A stretch of 23,337 nt of DNA from Trichomonas tenax (GCA_023091735.1 JALKBU010000823.1:1-23337), one strand, 5' to 3'; shown: positions 1 through 9,400, counted from the first letter of the stretch. The notes: a model not told the origin generated them from the letters alone. Numbers and translations: made by a program.

Positions 1-60
1 ATAATAATATATTAATATCAAAAGTGAAAATGTAATGTGTATTAAAAATTGAATCAATAA

Positions 61-240
61 GTGGGTTCTTGTTAGGGCCTGGTTTGGCCACTCGAGGGCT
101 TTGGAAGTATCAGGCAGACCTCGCCATACATCCAATCATGCTTCTGTTGAATAGGCATCTGGATGCATCTCTGCTAGATCACCAGGTCATCCTTCACTAT
201 GAGGCCACAACTACTCATAATGAAGCTTTCTTTGGCTTCC
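61..240. other. GC-rich block of unknown nature
   Basis: Counting the three lines 61-240 gives 88 G/C of 180 bases (about 49%), against a clearly AT-rich surrounding of roughly 30%. The richer composition fades out by about 290. I translated the forward frame and two reverse frames and found stops in each, and no recognisable protein. I also could not match it to a structural RNA by eye. It could be a decayed fragment of a transposon or foreign gene, or a non-coding RNA gene. Only the composition anomaly is certain. Confidence 0.4.
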
Positions 241-312
241 AACATTGAGTTCAATCCATTTCAACCTATTGATACTTTTCCATTTTTCCCGCAAACATGT
301 CACTTTCCTTTA

Positions 313-446
313 TTTTGACATCCTAACTTTACATGACAAATAATTTACATGTCAGAAAAGCACGTTGTTCTATTTTGTCCCAGTCCCCCATAAAATTTTC
401 CAAATTATTTTGACATGTAAATTTTTGTTATTTTTATCTGACAAAT
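313..446. repeat. Cluster of TTTTGACATGTAAA-like motifs
   Basis: Both orientations of one short motif recur here: ttttgacatcc (313-323), actttacatgacaaa (326-340), tttacatgtcagaaaa (344-359), attttgacatgtaaattttt (407-426) and a partial atctgacaaatt (435-446). Looser copies lie at 888-900 and 907-920. The core is a near-palindrome, TTTTGACATGTAAA. The 15-mer actttacatgacaaa recurs exactly at 9386-9400 and 10582-10596. These could be binding sites or fossil transposon termini; the sequence does not decide. Confidence 0.5.
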
Positions 447-1097
447 TTATAGAAAACATTCACTACCATAAGAATTTACATTATTAATTAAACAATATAT
501 TTTAATAACAAATTATAAGAAATTTTTGGGATTTCGATATAAATTATAGGAAAATTGTTTATTTTATATATATTAGGGAAATTATAGTTTTGGATATTCT
601 CAATGTGGGGATTTAACATTGGTGGACAAAATTTTGGAATCCCATGTTAAATCACAATCTGTATACTACTTCAATACAACAACATTAGGTGACTTTAACA
701 TTAGCTAAATAAAGCAAATTACGACAATTTACAATGGCAAAAAATAAAATATTATCTTCAAAAAACATGTTTCAATAATCATTTGAGCATATTTTGTTTA
801 ATCGATGTAATAGGTAATGCAAACGATAATATTGTATAGCACTAAAGTTATGATATATCAAAGAATCAAAGTTTTCCAAGTTATACATTTGACACGTAAA
901 CTAATTCTTTTGACAAATGGATACAACACCATATTATATTTATGGAGTCAAACACACTTTATTTAAAGCTTACATTCCTTCACAAAAAATCTGATAAAAT
1001 TTAGGTTACGTCACTATCACAATATTTGAATGAATTATATTTCGGGGGATAATTTGACTTTTCAGTTATAAATAATGAGATCTTCTCCAGAAATATC
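447..1097. other. AT-rich non-coding upstream region
   Basis: I see no coding frame here. The stretch holds a hairpin at 610-653 and two loose copies of the TTTTGACA-type motif at 888-920. It presumably contains the upstream control region of the gene starting at 1139. Confidence 0.5.
610..653. other. Hairpin-forming inverted repeat
   Basis: GATTTAACAT (610-619) pairs perfectly with ATGTTAAATC (644-653). After one mismatch, GG (621-622) pairs with CC (641-642). The 18-nt loop contains aaaatttt. It lies in non-coding DNA about 490 bp before the WD40-protein gene. Role unknown. Confidence 0.4.
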
Positions 1098-1102
1098 TCA
1101 TT
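1098..1102 (+). promoter_or_regulatory. Candidate Inr for the WD40-repeat gene
   Basis: TCATT fits the trichomonad initiator TCA(+1)Py(T/A). The +1 A at 1100 lies 39 nt before the ATG at 1139, further than the 8-18 nt seen for other genes here, so the assignment is weaker. No closer match was found. Confidence 0.3.
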
Positions 1103-1138
1103 CGTTTAAATTTTTATTAACGAAAAAAATCAAAAATT

Positions 1139-4100
1139 ATGGGGGAGATTCCTGTTCCAAATCAAGCGAGAATCGAATGGGGTCTCCACAAACAGCCACG
1201 AATCCCATTGATGCTGCAGACAGTCTACTCTTGCTTCCATATTACGCAGGATAATTTCATCGCAATTACAAATAAATCCGTTGTTTTATTTCAACCTGGT
1301 CAAATTCGAGAAATATTGAACCTGAGTCTTTCCAGTGCCGTGTACATACCAGATCAAGAAATAATTATTGGTATGAGCGCGGGCAGAAGCCAGTTTTATG
1401 TTTTAAATCCGAAAGAACTTCAATCTATATTAGCAGAATCTGTCGCAACGTGTCAATTAGGCGTTTTCAAGATGTATTATGCTCCAAAATCACAAGTTAT
1501 CATATCAATTGGCGAAGATATACGATTTTGGAACTTTTCTGTTGAAGTTAGCACAAATAAATTAGTGTCATCGTCAGCAAAATGCAGTTTTACATTACGT
1601 GCGAAGCTCAATTACAACTTTAAAGGCAATTTCTTAAGTCCTCCATCTTATTCACCGACAGAAGAGCTTCTTATTGTCCAAAAAGACGCAGGATTCATTT
1701 CCTACAACGTAGATGGAGAACAGAACCGTTATTTTGCGAAAATTGTTTCTCCTGCAAGAATTTGCACAGATTTATACACAAAAGATATGATGTTTATGAC
1801 TGCTGACTGTATAAATGGTCTCAACTTGTGGAACAGATACTCTGAACCAATAGGTAAAGTTCTTATCGGCGATTCTTCAATTTGTTATTGTTCATTTCTT
1901 GATAATGAATATGTTCTTCTTATAACAGAGCGTCTTGACATTTACATTGTAGATATAATCCTTAACATACTCTATTTTAGTATGAGTATCGAAGAAAAAC
2001 CTTCATCAATTTTAGTTCACAAAAATAACTTGAATTATAGTATATTCCTCGCAGTTCATAACGGAATTGATTCGATGATAATAGATTTGCCATTTAGATA
2101 TTGGCTCAAAGGCGTTAATGATACAACATTATTGAAATTAGTTCCAAAAATTGGTAAAGCGCCGCGTTTAGTTGTTCAATCCAAGAATGCCTATATCTCT
2201 TTAATCTCTCCTAATGGTCCCTATAAGCTAACAACCGCTTCTTCATCAGATACAGTTTCAATTCGCAGATTTTACTATGATAGAGGAATTGTTGGAAATC
2301 CTCTTGATGAAACTGATAACATTATCATTGCTGAAGGTAATGGCGTTCTAGATTTGTTCCAAACAAATTCTGTTCCTTGCAATCACTTAAATTCTCTTAA
2401 AGGTAAATATGTTTGCGCAACTGTCTTCAATATGCCAGATGGACCCGTTATTTTAGCAGCATCGATGTTTGGCGATATTTTATTCATCGATAAGCAAAAT
2501 TTCAGGATCATTAAACGTGTTTTAATCAATGCGGATCGCGTTGAATTCGCTGTTGGAGAATTCGTTTACAACACGTTCATAATATTCTCAAAAACACAGA
2601 TGATTCGCTTCGATGTTCAATCAGCGACGGTTATCAATACAATTGATATCAAGATGCCCGCTGTTATTGATATATTAGATGACACGATGTGCTTCGGATA
2701 TAATGATGGAACATTGAAGAATTTCAGGCTTCACAACAGAAAAATTCAAAAGATAAGTGAAGATGATTCTGAGTTCCATCATGGAGCAGTCACCGGCATT
2801 TGCATTCGCGATGGAATCATTGCAACAGTTTCTGCTGACTTGAACCTGAAAATATGGGATTATAAGCTCAAAAACATATTGTCTGTTGTTCTTCCTTCAC
2901 CTTTATCTGGTGTTTGTATCATCAATGGATATAGAGATATAATTCTTGGAACACCAGCGAATCTTATGATATTAAGTGGTTCTTATCTTTTCGAATCTCC
3001 TGTTGAAGAAGATCCTAATTATGATACTTATTGCAAACTTGATGATGTTCTATATGAAAAATATATCAAAACGAGCCAAGTTGTAAAAGAAGAGATTTCA
3101 CAAGTGATGCAAGAAACAAAATCTCCAAGGCGTGTTCGCAAACTCAAAATCAACACATTAAGTTCGCAACAAGGTACAGATAAAATCGATGAAGTTGCTT
3201 CAACACATACAAAAGAGAAAAAGGAGGATAATGATATGACTGATGAAGAAAAAGCTTTGATGCTTGCGGAAATGTCGAATTTAACAAATGATTTCGATAA
3301 CACAAACTCGAAACATGCTCCACCACCACAAGATTCATCAAATCAACAGCCAAAAGAACCTGAGCAAAAAGACGAAGAAGAGAAAAACGAGGAAGAAGAT
3401 AAAGATCAGGGCAGCCAGAAATCTCACAGAAAGAAGAAAATCATCAAAAAGAAGAAGCACAAACAATCAGTTGATTTACCAGAAGAACAAGAAGTTCATG
3501 AAGTGAAAAGATTAGGAATCAAAACAACGACAAGGAGACAAGCATCTAAAAATGTCGAAGAATCTGGTGAAGTCAATCTCGATGGTTTATCAACACGTCC
3601 TGAAGTTAAACGTCCACAGAGATCCAATCCGAGAATAGCCAGACGTAGCAATGTCAGTACAACTGAAACATCTTCTGATAACAATAATGAATCAAATGAT
3701 GAAGGTGGAAGTACTGCAGGATCGATTTTAGATAGTCATGATTCAAATAGATTCTGGGAAAACGGAGAACGAAGTGCAGATAAATCAGGTTTATCTCCAA
3801 TCGCAAGTGATGATGGTGAAGACAATGAATCAAATGTTGGATCTTCAATGAAATCAATATCTCACAAATCTACAAATTCACCGCAAAAGAAATCATCACG
3901 ATCCAGAAAATCAAAATCCAATAGCGAATCATCGAGCAAGAAGCACAAGAAGACAAAGCAGGAGCACGAGAAGAGAACAACTAAGAGGAAAATAATTGTG
4001 GTTAAAGATGGAGTCGAAATAGAAGAGGAAGAAGATTGCTATGAGTATTATTATGATTCATATGATGAAGAGGATAATATCTCGCCATCAAAGATAGATT

Positions 4101-5941
4101 TCAAGTTACAGAAAAATGATTCTGGTGAGACGGGTTTCTACAATGAGAAAGGAGAATTCATTAGATGCACTGAAGATATGCTCGTGAAGAATGAAAAAGA
4201 CGATATTGGTTATTATAATGAAGATGGAGAATTTGTTGTCATTAAAGATTCACAGCAACAGTTTGTTTATGGTGCTAACGGAAAACTAGGATTCGTCGAT
4301 GCAGACGGTAAGTTTATAGAGTCCAAAGATGGATGTATTGTCGAAGTTGGAGGAAAGAGGGGCTTTTATGATGTTAACGGAAAGTTTATTACATTTTCAG
4401 ATAAATCAGAGGGCCAAAAGTTTGGTGTTTTCCAAGTCACACTCAATGGCGAAGTTGTATATTATGATGACAAAGGAGAGTTTGTTAAAGCTCCACCAAG
4501 TTCTCAGTTTGTTTCCAATAACGGCGAAATCGGTTTTTATGACGTCAAGGGAAGATTCCATAAAGTCAGTGGAGGAAACTTACAAGTCAATAAAAACGGC
4601 CAAGTTGGATATTATAATGAACAAGGAGTTTTCATTCCAGCTAATGCTCGAGCTCCAGCAAATGGACAAAAGAATAGACCAGGAATTTTAAGTCCAAGCT
4701 CTGAAGAACGCCGCGGATTCATTGACAGAGAAGGAAATTTTGTTGAATTCCTTCAACCAGAAGGATTGGAACCAGGAAAGCCTGTTGCTGCTAGAGTTAG
4801 GTCAGAAAATGCTATATTCAGCAAGATCGAGAAAGACTCTGTGAAAGATGGTCTCGTTAAAGGTCTGAATGGACAATATGGAATTATTGATGAAAATGGA
4901 AAGTTCGTTGCATCGAAAGATGGAAAAATTGCAATTGGACCAAATGGTCAACGCGGAATTTACACAGAAGATGGAAGATTCATTCCTTTACCAAACGGTG
5001 TTAATATTGCAACTGGTGATGACGGAGTCACTGGTTTCAAGGATAAGGACGGAAAGTTTATTCGTATTGAAAACGGAAAATTAAGTATAGGACCAGGTGG
5101 AAAACTTGGTGCATATGATGAAAGCGGAAAGTTCGTTGGGTGTCCGGGAGCAACATTGATCACTCTCGACAATGGTGCAAAAGGATATTACGACAATCTT
5201 GGCAATTTCATTATCATTGTTCACGCATCAGTAAATATGCCTCTTGTTGACAAGTTCACATCATTACCTCGTCCTCGTTCAACAACGAATGTTCATTTAT
5301 CACCAAATCCTGTTTTTGGATATACAAGGACACCACGGACTTCAAGATTTTCATCGCAGCATCGCACAAAATCACCTCCAACACGAATATTCTGGACACC
5401 CGATGTTATCCCTCCAAACATAGTTCTTGACAGAAATGTAGCAGTCCAGAGATTCCTTGATGGCGATCTGAGGTTCCTTCAATGCATCAGAAACTTTCAA
5501 GCAATGGATGGAAAGATGGATGTTAATGTATTCAAGTACATTGAATATTACCGTCAGACAATTGTTCCCCAATCAGGGTTATTCACATTCGAAGGGACAA
5601 TTTCATCGCCAGCCAGAAGTCCATATGACTACAATCGTATCAGAACAAGCGATTACATGTATTCTCCTCGTGATCGAACAGTGCGAAATAGTAATGAAGA
5701 AGTATACTCACCACGTGAGCCATGGTCTGTGAGAACAGCTGAACGCAGTTCTAAGAAGAGATATTACAATGAAAGCCCAACAGCTTCACCTAGTGGAGTT
5801 ATTGTAACTCCAAGGATAAGAAAATCATTGAGCGGAAAATTCGCAATGCCTTTCAAGGGAACAGCACCTGTTAACCAATTGTTCCCTTGCACTAACTATT
5901 CACCATTTATTGTAAGGAAATTGATTCGTACGCTAAGATAA
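1139..5941 (+). CDS. WD40-propeller protein with charged linker and 13 WG-like repeats
   Basis: A 1600-residue single-exon protein. Residues about 20-630 look like one or two WD40-type beta-propellers. The clearest blade is about 547-580 (HHGAVTGI... ending KIWDYK), and other degenerate blades have LW/IW-type ends. Residues about 640-985 are a low-complexity K/E/S-rich linker with basic clusters near 764 and 930. Residues 993-1361 contain 13 copies of a roughly 25-residue unit, core G-[FY]-[YIF]-D-x-x-G-[KE]-F-[VI]. This resembles bacterial WG (KWG) beta-hairpin repeats but lacks the tryptophan. The C-terminus (1370-1600) is basic and S/P-rich, with a predicted helical segment around FLDGDLRFLQCIRNF. 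There is no signal peptide or membrane segment, so it is probably a cytoplasmic or cytoskeletal scaffold. It faces the membrane-protein pseudogene, leaving 42 bp between the 3' ends. The stop is TAA, and a TAAA follows at 5964. The specific function is not recognised. Confidence 0.85.
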   Translation: MGEIPVPNQARIEWGLHKQPRIPLMLQTVYSCFHITQDNFIAITNKSVVLFQPGQIREILNLSLSSAVYIPDQEIIIGMSAGRSQFYVLNPKELQSILAESVATCQLGVFKMYYAPKSQVIISIGEDIRFWNFSVEVSTNKLVSSSAKCSFTLRAKLNYNFKGNFLSPPSYSPTEELLIVQKDAGFISYNVDGEQNRYFAKIVSPARICTDLYTKDMMFMTADCINGLNLWNRYSEPIGKVLIGDSSICYCSFLDNEYVLLITERLDIYIVDIILNILYFSMSIEEKPSSILVHKNNLNYSIFLAVHNGIDSMIIDLPFRYWLKGVNDTTLLKLVPKIGKAPRLVVQSKNAYISLISPNGPYKLTTASSSDTVSIRRFYYDRGIVGNPLDETDNIIIAEGNGVLDLFQTNSVPCNHLNSLKGKYVCATVFNMPDGPVILAASMFGDILFIDKQNFRIIKRVLINADRVEFAVGEFVYNTFIIFSKTQMIRFDVQSATVINTIDIKMPAVIDILDDTMCFGYNDGTLKNFRLHNRKIQKISEDDSEFHHGAVTGICIRDGIIATVSADLNLKIWDYKLKNILSVVLPSPLSGVCIINGYRDIILGTPANLMILSGSYLFESPVEEDPNYDTYCKLDDVLYEKYIKTSQVVKEEISQVMQETKSPRRVRKLKINTLSSQQGTDKIDEVASTHTKEKKEDNDMTDEEKALMLAEMSNLTNDFDNTNSKHAPPPQDSSNQQPKEPEQKDEEEKNEEEDKDQGSQKSHRKKKIIKKKKHKQSVDLPEEQEVHEVKRLGIKTTTRRQASKNVEESGEVNLDGLSTRPEVKRPQRSNPRIARRSNVSTTETSSDNNNESNDEGGSTAGSILDSHDSNRFWENGERSADKSGLSPIASDDGEDNESNVGSSMKSISHKSTNSPQKKSSRSRKSKSNSESSSKKHKKTKQEHEKRTTKRKIIVVKDGVEIEEEEDCYEYYYDSYDEEDNISPSKIDFKLQKNDSGETGFYNEKGEFIRCTEDMLVKNEKDDIGYYNEDGEFVVIKDSQQQFVYGANGKLGFVDADGKFIESKDGCIVEVGGKRGFYDVNGKFITFSDKSEGQKFGVFQVTLNGEVVYYDDKGEFVKAPPSSQFVSNNGEIGFYDVKGRFHKVSGGNLQVNKNGQVGYYNEQGVFIPANARAPANGQKNRPGILSPSSEERRGFIDREGNFVEFLQPEGLEPGKPVAARVRSENAIFSKIEKDSVKDGLVKGLNGQYGIIDENGKFVASKDGKIAIGPNGQRGIYTEDGRFIPLPNGVNIATGDDGVTGFKDKDGKFIRIENGKLSIGPGGKLGAYDESGKFVGCPGATLITLDNGAKGYYDNLGNFIIIVHASVNMPLVDKFTSLPRPRSTTNVHLSPNPVFGYTRTPRTSRFSSQHRTKSPPTRIFWTPDVIPPNIVLDRNVAVQRFLDGDLRFLQCIRNFQAMDGKMDVNVFKYIEYYRQTIVPQSGLFTFEGTISSPARSPYDYNRIRTSDYMYSPRDRTVRNSNEEVYSPREPWSVRTAERSSKKRYYNESPTASPSGVIVTPRIRKSLSGKFAMPFKGTAPVNQLFPCTNYSPFIVRKLIRTLR
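4115..5221 (+). repeat. 13-unit, about 25-residue repeat array inside the WD40 gene
   Basis: Units start with an N/G-G-x-x-G turn, followed by [FY]-[YIF]-[DN]-x-[DNEK]-G-[KE]-F-[VI], then a 7-10 residue linker. Unit cores include GFYNEKGEF, GYYNEDGEF, GFVDADGKF, GFYDVNGKF, VYYDDKGEF, GFYDVKGRF, GYYNEQGVF, GFIDREGNF, GIIDENGKF, GIYTEDGRF, GFKDKDGKF, GAYDESGKF and GYYDNLGNF. The eighth and some other units carry longer insertions. The nucleotide copies are diverged, so the array is old and kept by selection on the protein rather than recently amplified. Confidence 0.85.
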
Positions 5942-5983
5942 TATTAATTTTTGTTTGTTATTTTAAATATGCGATTTTTATAA

Positions 5984-6766
5984 CTATATTTCTAACCCTA
6001 TATCGATTGTCTGTTCAACAGATGTTAATGCATGACCATCATCATGCTGATCCCATTCTTTGATTGATAGTATAGACACAAGAGCTACAATCCCTAAATC
6101 GTAAAAATAGCTGACTGAGATTGTTAATGCAAAATATTCATATTGGCCTTTAGGAGAATCAACTGAAAGTCCAAAAACAAAAGAATTACGAATTTTCTCT
6201 GAAACTAATGAAGTAAAAATTTTTTAATGGATAATAGAGAATTATGTACTGAAGTCTTTTCCTATATGCAGGAGGAATATACTTAATAACATTCGAAAAC
6301 AAGAAGCAAATTGATATAATTAAAAGACTTGCAGACCAAATCAAAGGCCTCATTATTTGAACGAATTGAACATAAAGCATGATATTGCAAAGACATATCT
6401 AACAAATTTAAGAGGTAAATTAATAAAAACTAATGTCAATCTAAACAAAAATGCAGCTAAAAAGAAATAATGAAGTCCAATTGAACAATAATCAAATCCA
6501 TGAAAATCGTAATAAAAATATAATAAGAGAAAAATTCCATTAGGCATTTCACAATAAATGTGATCGCATATGACAAACATGGTGATGATCTTCCATTTTT
6601 GAAATGGTCTATCGATCGAATTACTAATGAAGCTACAAACAAAAAAGGAAGCAAAAATAGCAGTATTACTACAAAGAAAACTTTGACAGAAGTTTCATTG
6701 CAGCGAATAAAGTAGGGAAAAACTGCATGGTTCGATATAAGGAATCCATGAAACAAGTTCGGACAT
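5984..6766 (-). pseudogene. Frameshifted polytopic membrane protein gene
   Basis: Starting at the ATG at 6766, a protein-like reading continues to a TAG at 5984-5986 only by changing frame several times: near 6717, near 6455, near 6380 and near 6190. The segments are hydrophobic and membrane-like (for example KVFFVVILLFLLPFLFVASL, LIWSASLLIISICFLF and FYDLGIVALVSILSI). They end in a conserved-looking acidic stretch (IKEWDQHDDGHAL). A good Inr (6780-6784) still sits 16 nt before the ATG. I read this as one roughly 255-residue multi-spanning protein gene broken by at least three or four small indels. I do not recognise the family with certainty. Sequencing error is unlikely to explain so many shifts. 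Confidence 0.6.
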
Positions 6767-6779
6767 TGTCACCTTTAAC

Positions 6780-6784
6780 TGTGA
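6780..6784 (-). promoter_or_regulatory. Inr of the membrane-protein pseudogene
   Basis: On the minus strand this reads TCACA, matching TCA(+1)Py(T/A). The +1 A at 6782 lies 16 nt from the ATG at 6766, the spacing typical of trichomonad genes. It suggests the broken gene could still be transcribed. Confidence 0.5.
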
Positions 6785-7381
6785 AATTTATGTAAACATC
6801 TCATTAAATCCTTTCATATTGGATACTGTATTATTACATATGTGATTCTTTGGGTATATGCATTTGGTTCTTTAATAGTTAGTGAAGATTTTTCATTTTG
6901 ACTTTTCTTTGGGTTCTTTCCTGCAAAAAAGTAACGTTAAATTGAAACTCACTCACACAAAAACGCTAATCATCTTAATACCTTCATTTCGCATTCTTGA
7001 GCTTTCTTAGTGTCTTTCATTAAAAGCAGTAACATTTATATTAAAAGTTTGATATATGACATAGTTTGAAATAAAATTGAATTTAGGATTTATCTGTGAT
7101 TTCTTATAGTAATTGAAGCATCGATCATAGGTGAATCTAAATGTACAAACACCCATTCTTTAAATACTTCAACAATGAAATATTTTCTTTACAAATGAAA
7201 TAAGGGGAAAAAAATATGTATTTTGTTCTGTTTAATCCTACTGTGGAGTTAATATATATGCAGTATAATACCACTTATTGAGAGGAGCGAAGCTGAACTC
7301 AAAAAGTTGTTCTATGCTGCATAATAAAATTGTTTTTGAGTCTTCAAATGAATAATGCTCTATTAGGTAAACATTAATTGA
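6785..7381. other. Intergenic region without a supported gene
   Basis: AT-rich, with stops in all frames. A minus-strand ATG at 7020 opens only a short frame. The right end (7260-7381) may hold the eroded N-terminal coding part of the coiled-coil/ankyrin pseudogene, but I could not read it. Confidence 0.4.
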
Positions 7382-8283
7382 AAGCACTCTAAGGAAAAAA
7401 TTCCAAGATTATATAAACATTTTACAAAAGACTATAAGATTACCATCATTCAAACAAGCTCTGAAGAAACTCAAAGATTATTACAAGAAAACAAAGAATT
7501 GGAAAGTCAACTAAACAAATTGAATAATCAAAGCCAATTGTTAATTCAGATTCAAAAGAAATTCACAAATTTACAGCACCAAAACAACACTCTTCATTCT
7601 TAAATAGGGAAGTTAAAATCAGATATAGAGCAACTTCAAAAAGAAAAGGCAGAACTTTTGAAACATAATAATACAAGGCCAGTTCAACAGCGCCCGCCTC
7701 CTCTTCTAAATAAGCCTGTACATCAAAACTCTGCGCTTCCAATATATATTAAACCGATTTATTTGAAAATTGAGAGACGATTCAAATAATACCAGAAAAC
7801 TTCATGAGAATCTATGAAGCGTATGAAAAGATTGCAGATGATAACGATGAAGAAGCCGTGAAATTTGTTGTTTCGCAATGTTATCATCAAGTTATCAAAC
7901 CAGGTGATACAGATAATATTTTGACATACGCTGCTTTCGACAACAATTTCAAACTCGTGAAGATGCTTGTTGAAGCTGAAGCCAATTCTATGCACAGAGG
8001 GAATGGATCATGGATATGCTTCCATTGTTTTGCCTTTAGAGGAAACTTAGAAGCTGTCCAATACTTTGCTTTACTTCCAAATGCAGATATCAACGCTCGT
8101 AGTTCCAATCAATCAACACCTCTTATTGCGGCTGCCTTGGGAGGCCATTTCGATGTATGCATGTTTCTTGCCATGAGATCTAATATTGAAATCAATGTCA
8201 AGAATAATGTTGGCAAAACAGCTCTTTCTTTCGCAAGTGAGGATTCAATTAAGGACCTTTTAAGAAGATATGGTGCCATTTGA
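7382..8283 (+). pseudogene. Broken coiled-coil/ankyrin-repeat gene
   Basis: The 5' part (7382-7602) is open and encodes a Q/N/K/L-rich coiled coil (for example ETQRLLQENKELESQLNKL). It is cut by an in-frame TAA near 7603, continues in the same frame as KLKSDIEQLQKEKAELLKH and a proline-rich stretch, and stops at about 7787. The ankyrin part is in a different frame (ATG at 7804, 159 codons, open back to 7774). It carries about four ankyrin units, such as LTYAAFDNNFKLVKMLVEAEA and TPLIAAALGGHFDVCMFLAM, ending at the TGA at 8281-8283. At least one stop and one frameshift separate domains that normally sit together in trichomonad ankyrin proteins. The 159-residue frame could be read as a small separate gene, but no Inr was seen. 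Confidence 0.6.
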
Positions 8284-8307
8284 TACATAGTTAACAAACA
8301 AATATTA

Positions 8308-9330
8308 TTAATGTTTAATATTAATAATAAAAGAGATAGAATCAAATCTCCAAAAATATGATGATAAAAACAAAACAATGGTAAAGATTGTTGAATAAAT
8401 AGTGCTCTTAGTTGTTGATATAACTATAGATATAACAAGATAAATCAACAGCCTTAAATCATAATAATTGTTGTTGCGGCATTCATTCATGGAGACTCTA
8501 TATTCAGATAATGTCGATTTCATCAATAAAGATATAAAACTAGGAATCAAAACGTAAAAAACAAGAGGCCAGTTCTTATTCTTTCGATCAAAGATGGAAT
8601 ATATGAACATCAGCGCTGTTATCGAATTATTACTTAATTTGCATCTTATATGCTTAGATTCATCTGATTGCGTGAAAATTAAACTATAGATATCATCAAT
8701 TCTGATTTTATATGTCTTATATGATTCAATGGATGAAATCAGAATGTCAGACACTGCAAAAGCAATTGAGGAACTAAAAATTAATATTAATGATTGTGAG
8801 AATTCCCTAATTTGACTTTTAAGGATGAAATAACTCGGTATTTTGAAAATGCATAAAAGAGTAATTGAGATTGATACTAAAAGTGGCGAAATATGCTCTT
8901 CAATCAAAATCATTGCGGTAAAGTTCGAAATTAGTAAATAAACGATCACAAAGTAGTAATTGCTTCTTGTGGAGTGAGAGCACGTGGCTTGAAATGCAGA
9001 CCATGTCGATAAAATTGTTAATGCAGAATTTAATGATGAAATAAAATCAGATGATTTCGTATAAAATATGCCATCATTAGCATATGTTAATGATAACAAA
9101 GCTGGAACAAATACTTTTTTCGAAGTAATCGCCAAACAAATGTATAATATTATGTTTGGAAGTGGCGAAATTCCGTATGTATCGTATGACTGCATCTTGT
9201 TAATGGCATTGGTGACCGATGTTTGAAAGTCATCAAATGTATCAACCATATTGATGGATTTTATCTGAAGAGAGTCGGTCACGTGGTAAACAAATGCTGT
9301 GTAAAAGTATATCACCGCAGCTATGGACAT
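8308..9330 (-). CDS. Polytopic membrane protein, unknown function
   Basis: A protein of about 340 residues, read from the ATG at 9330. The frame is open to an earlier ATG at 9399, but a perfect Inr (9338-9342) lies 10 nt before the 9330 ATG, inside the longer frame. The shorter start is therefore preferred. Hydropathy by eye suggests about 9-10 membrane segments, beginning directly at the N-terminus (MSIAAVIYFYTAFVYHV). Later ones include IILYICLAI, YYFVIVYLLISNF, LLVSISITLLCIFKI, SLILIFSSSIAFAVSDI and a final long hydrophobic pair rich in I/T/S before the C-terminal INIKH. There are no recognisable catalytic or transporter motifs. It probably sits in the plasma or an internal membrane. Its 3' end faces the ankyrin pseudogene, 24 bp away. 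Family not recognised; it may belong to a lineage-specific membrane family. Confidence 0.65.
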   Translation of the reverse strand: MSIAAVIYFYTAFVYHVTDSLQIKSINMVDTFDDFQTSVTNAINKMQSYDTYGISPLPNIILYICLAITSKKVFVPALLSLTYANDGIFYTKSSDFISSLNSALTILSTWSAFQATCSHSTRSNYYFVIVYLLISNFTAMILIEEHISPLLVSISITLLCIFKIPSYFILKSQIREFSQSLILIFSSSIAFAVSDILISSIESYKTYKIRIDDIYSLIFTQSDESKHIRCKLSNNSITALMFIYSIFDRKNKNWPLVFYVLIPSFISLLMKSTLSEYRVSMNECRNNNYYDLRLLIYLVISIVISTTKSTIYSTIFTIVLFLSSYFWRFDSISFIINIKH

Positions 9331-9337
9331 GAATTTT

Positions 9338-9342
9338 AATGA
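9338..9342 (-). promoter_or_regulatory. Inr that sets the start of the membrane protein gene
   Basis: The minus strand reads TCATT, with the +1 A at 9340, 10 nt before the ATG at 9330. This fits trichomonad initiator rules and argues against the in-frame upstream ATG at 9399. A copy of the actttacatgacaaa motif (9386-9400) lies about 46-60 nt further upstream. Confidence 0.5.
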
Positions 9343-9385
9343 ATATAGAAGATATGAAATCAATGAATTCATTGACAAAAAATAT

Positions 9386-9400
9386 ACTTTACATGACAAA
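9386..9400. repeat. Exact copy of the 15-mer actttacatgacaaa
   Basis: Identical to 326-340 and 10582-10596. Here it lies just upstream of the membrane-protein Inr on the minus strand, where it reads TTTGTCATGTAAAGT. Confidence 0.5.

Noticed and set aside
3028..3857. Minus-strand and alternate-frame ORFs inside the WD40 gene linker
   Set aside because: Overlap a clear long coding frame and arise from its low-complexity codons.
6820..7020. Minus-strand short gene from the ATG at 7020 with a possible intron ending ttttttgcag
   Set aside because: Stops interrupt it, no Inr lies upstream, and the would-be splice site lacks the trichomonad ACTAACACACAG 3' signature.
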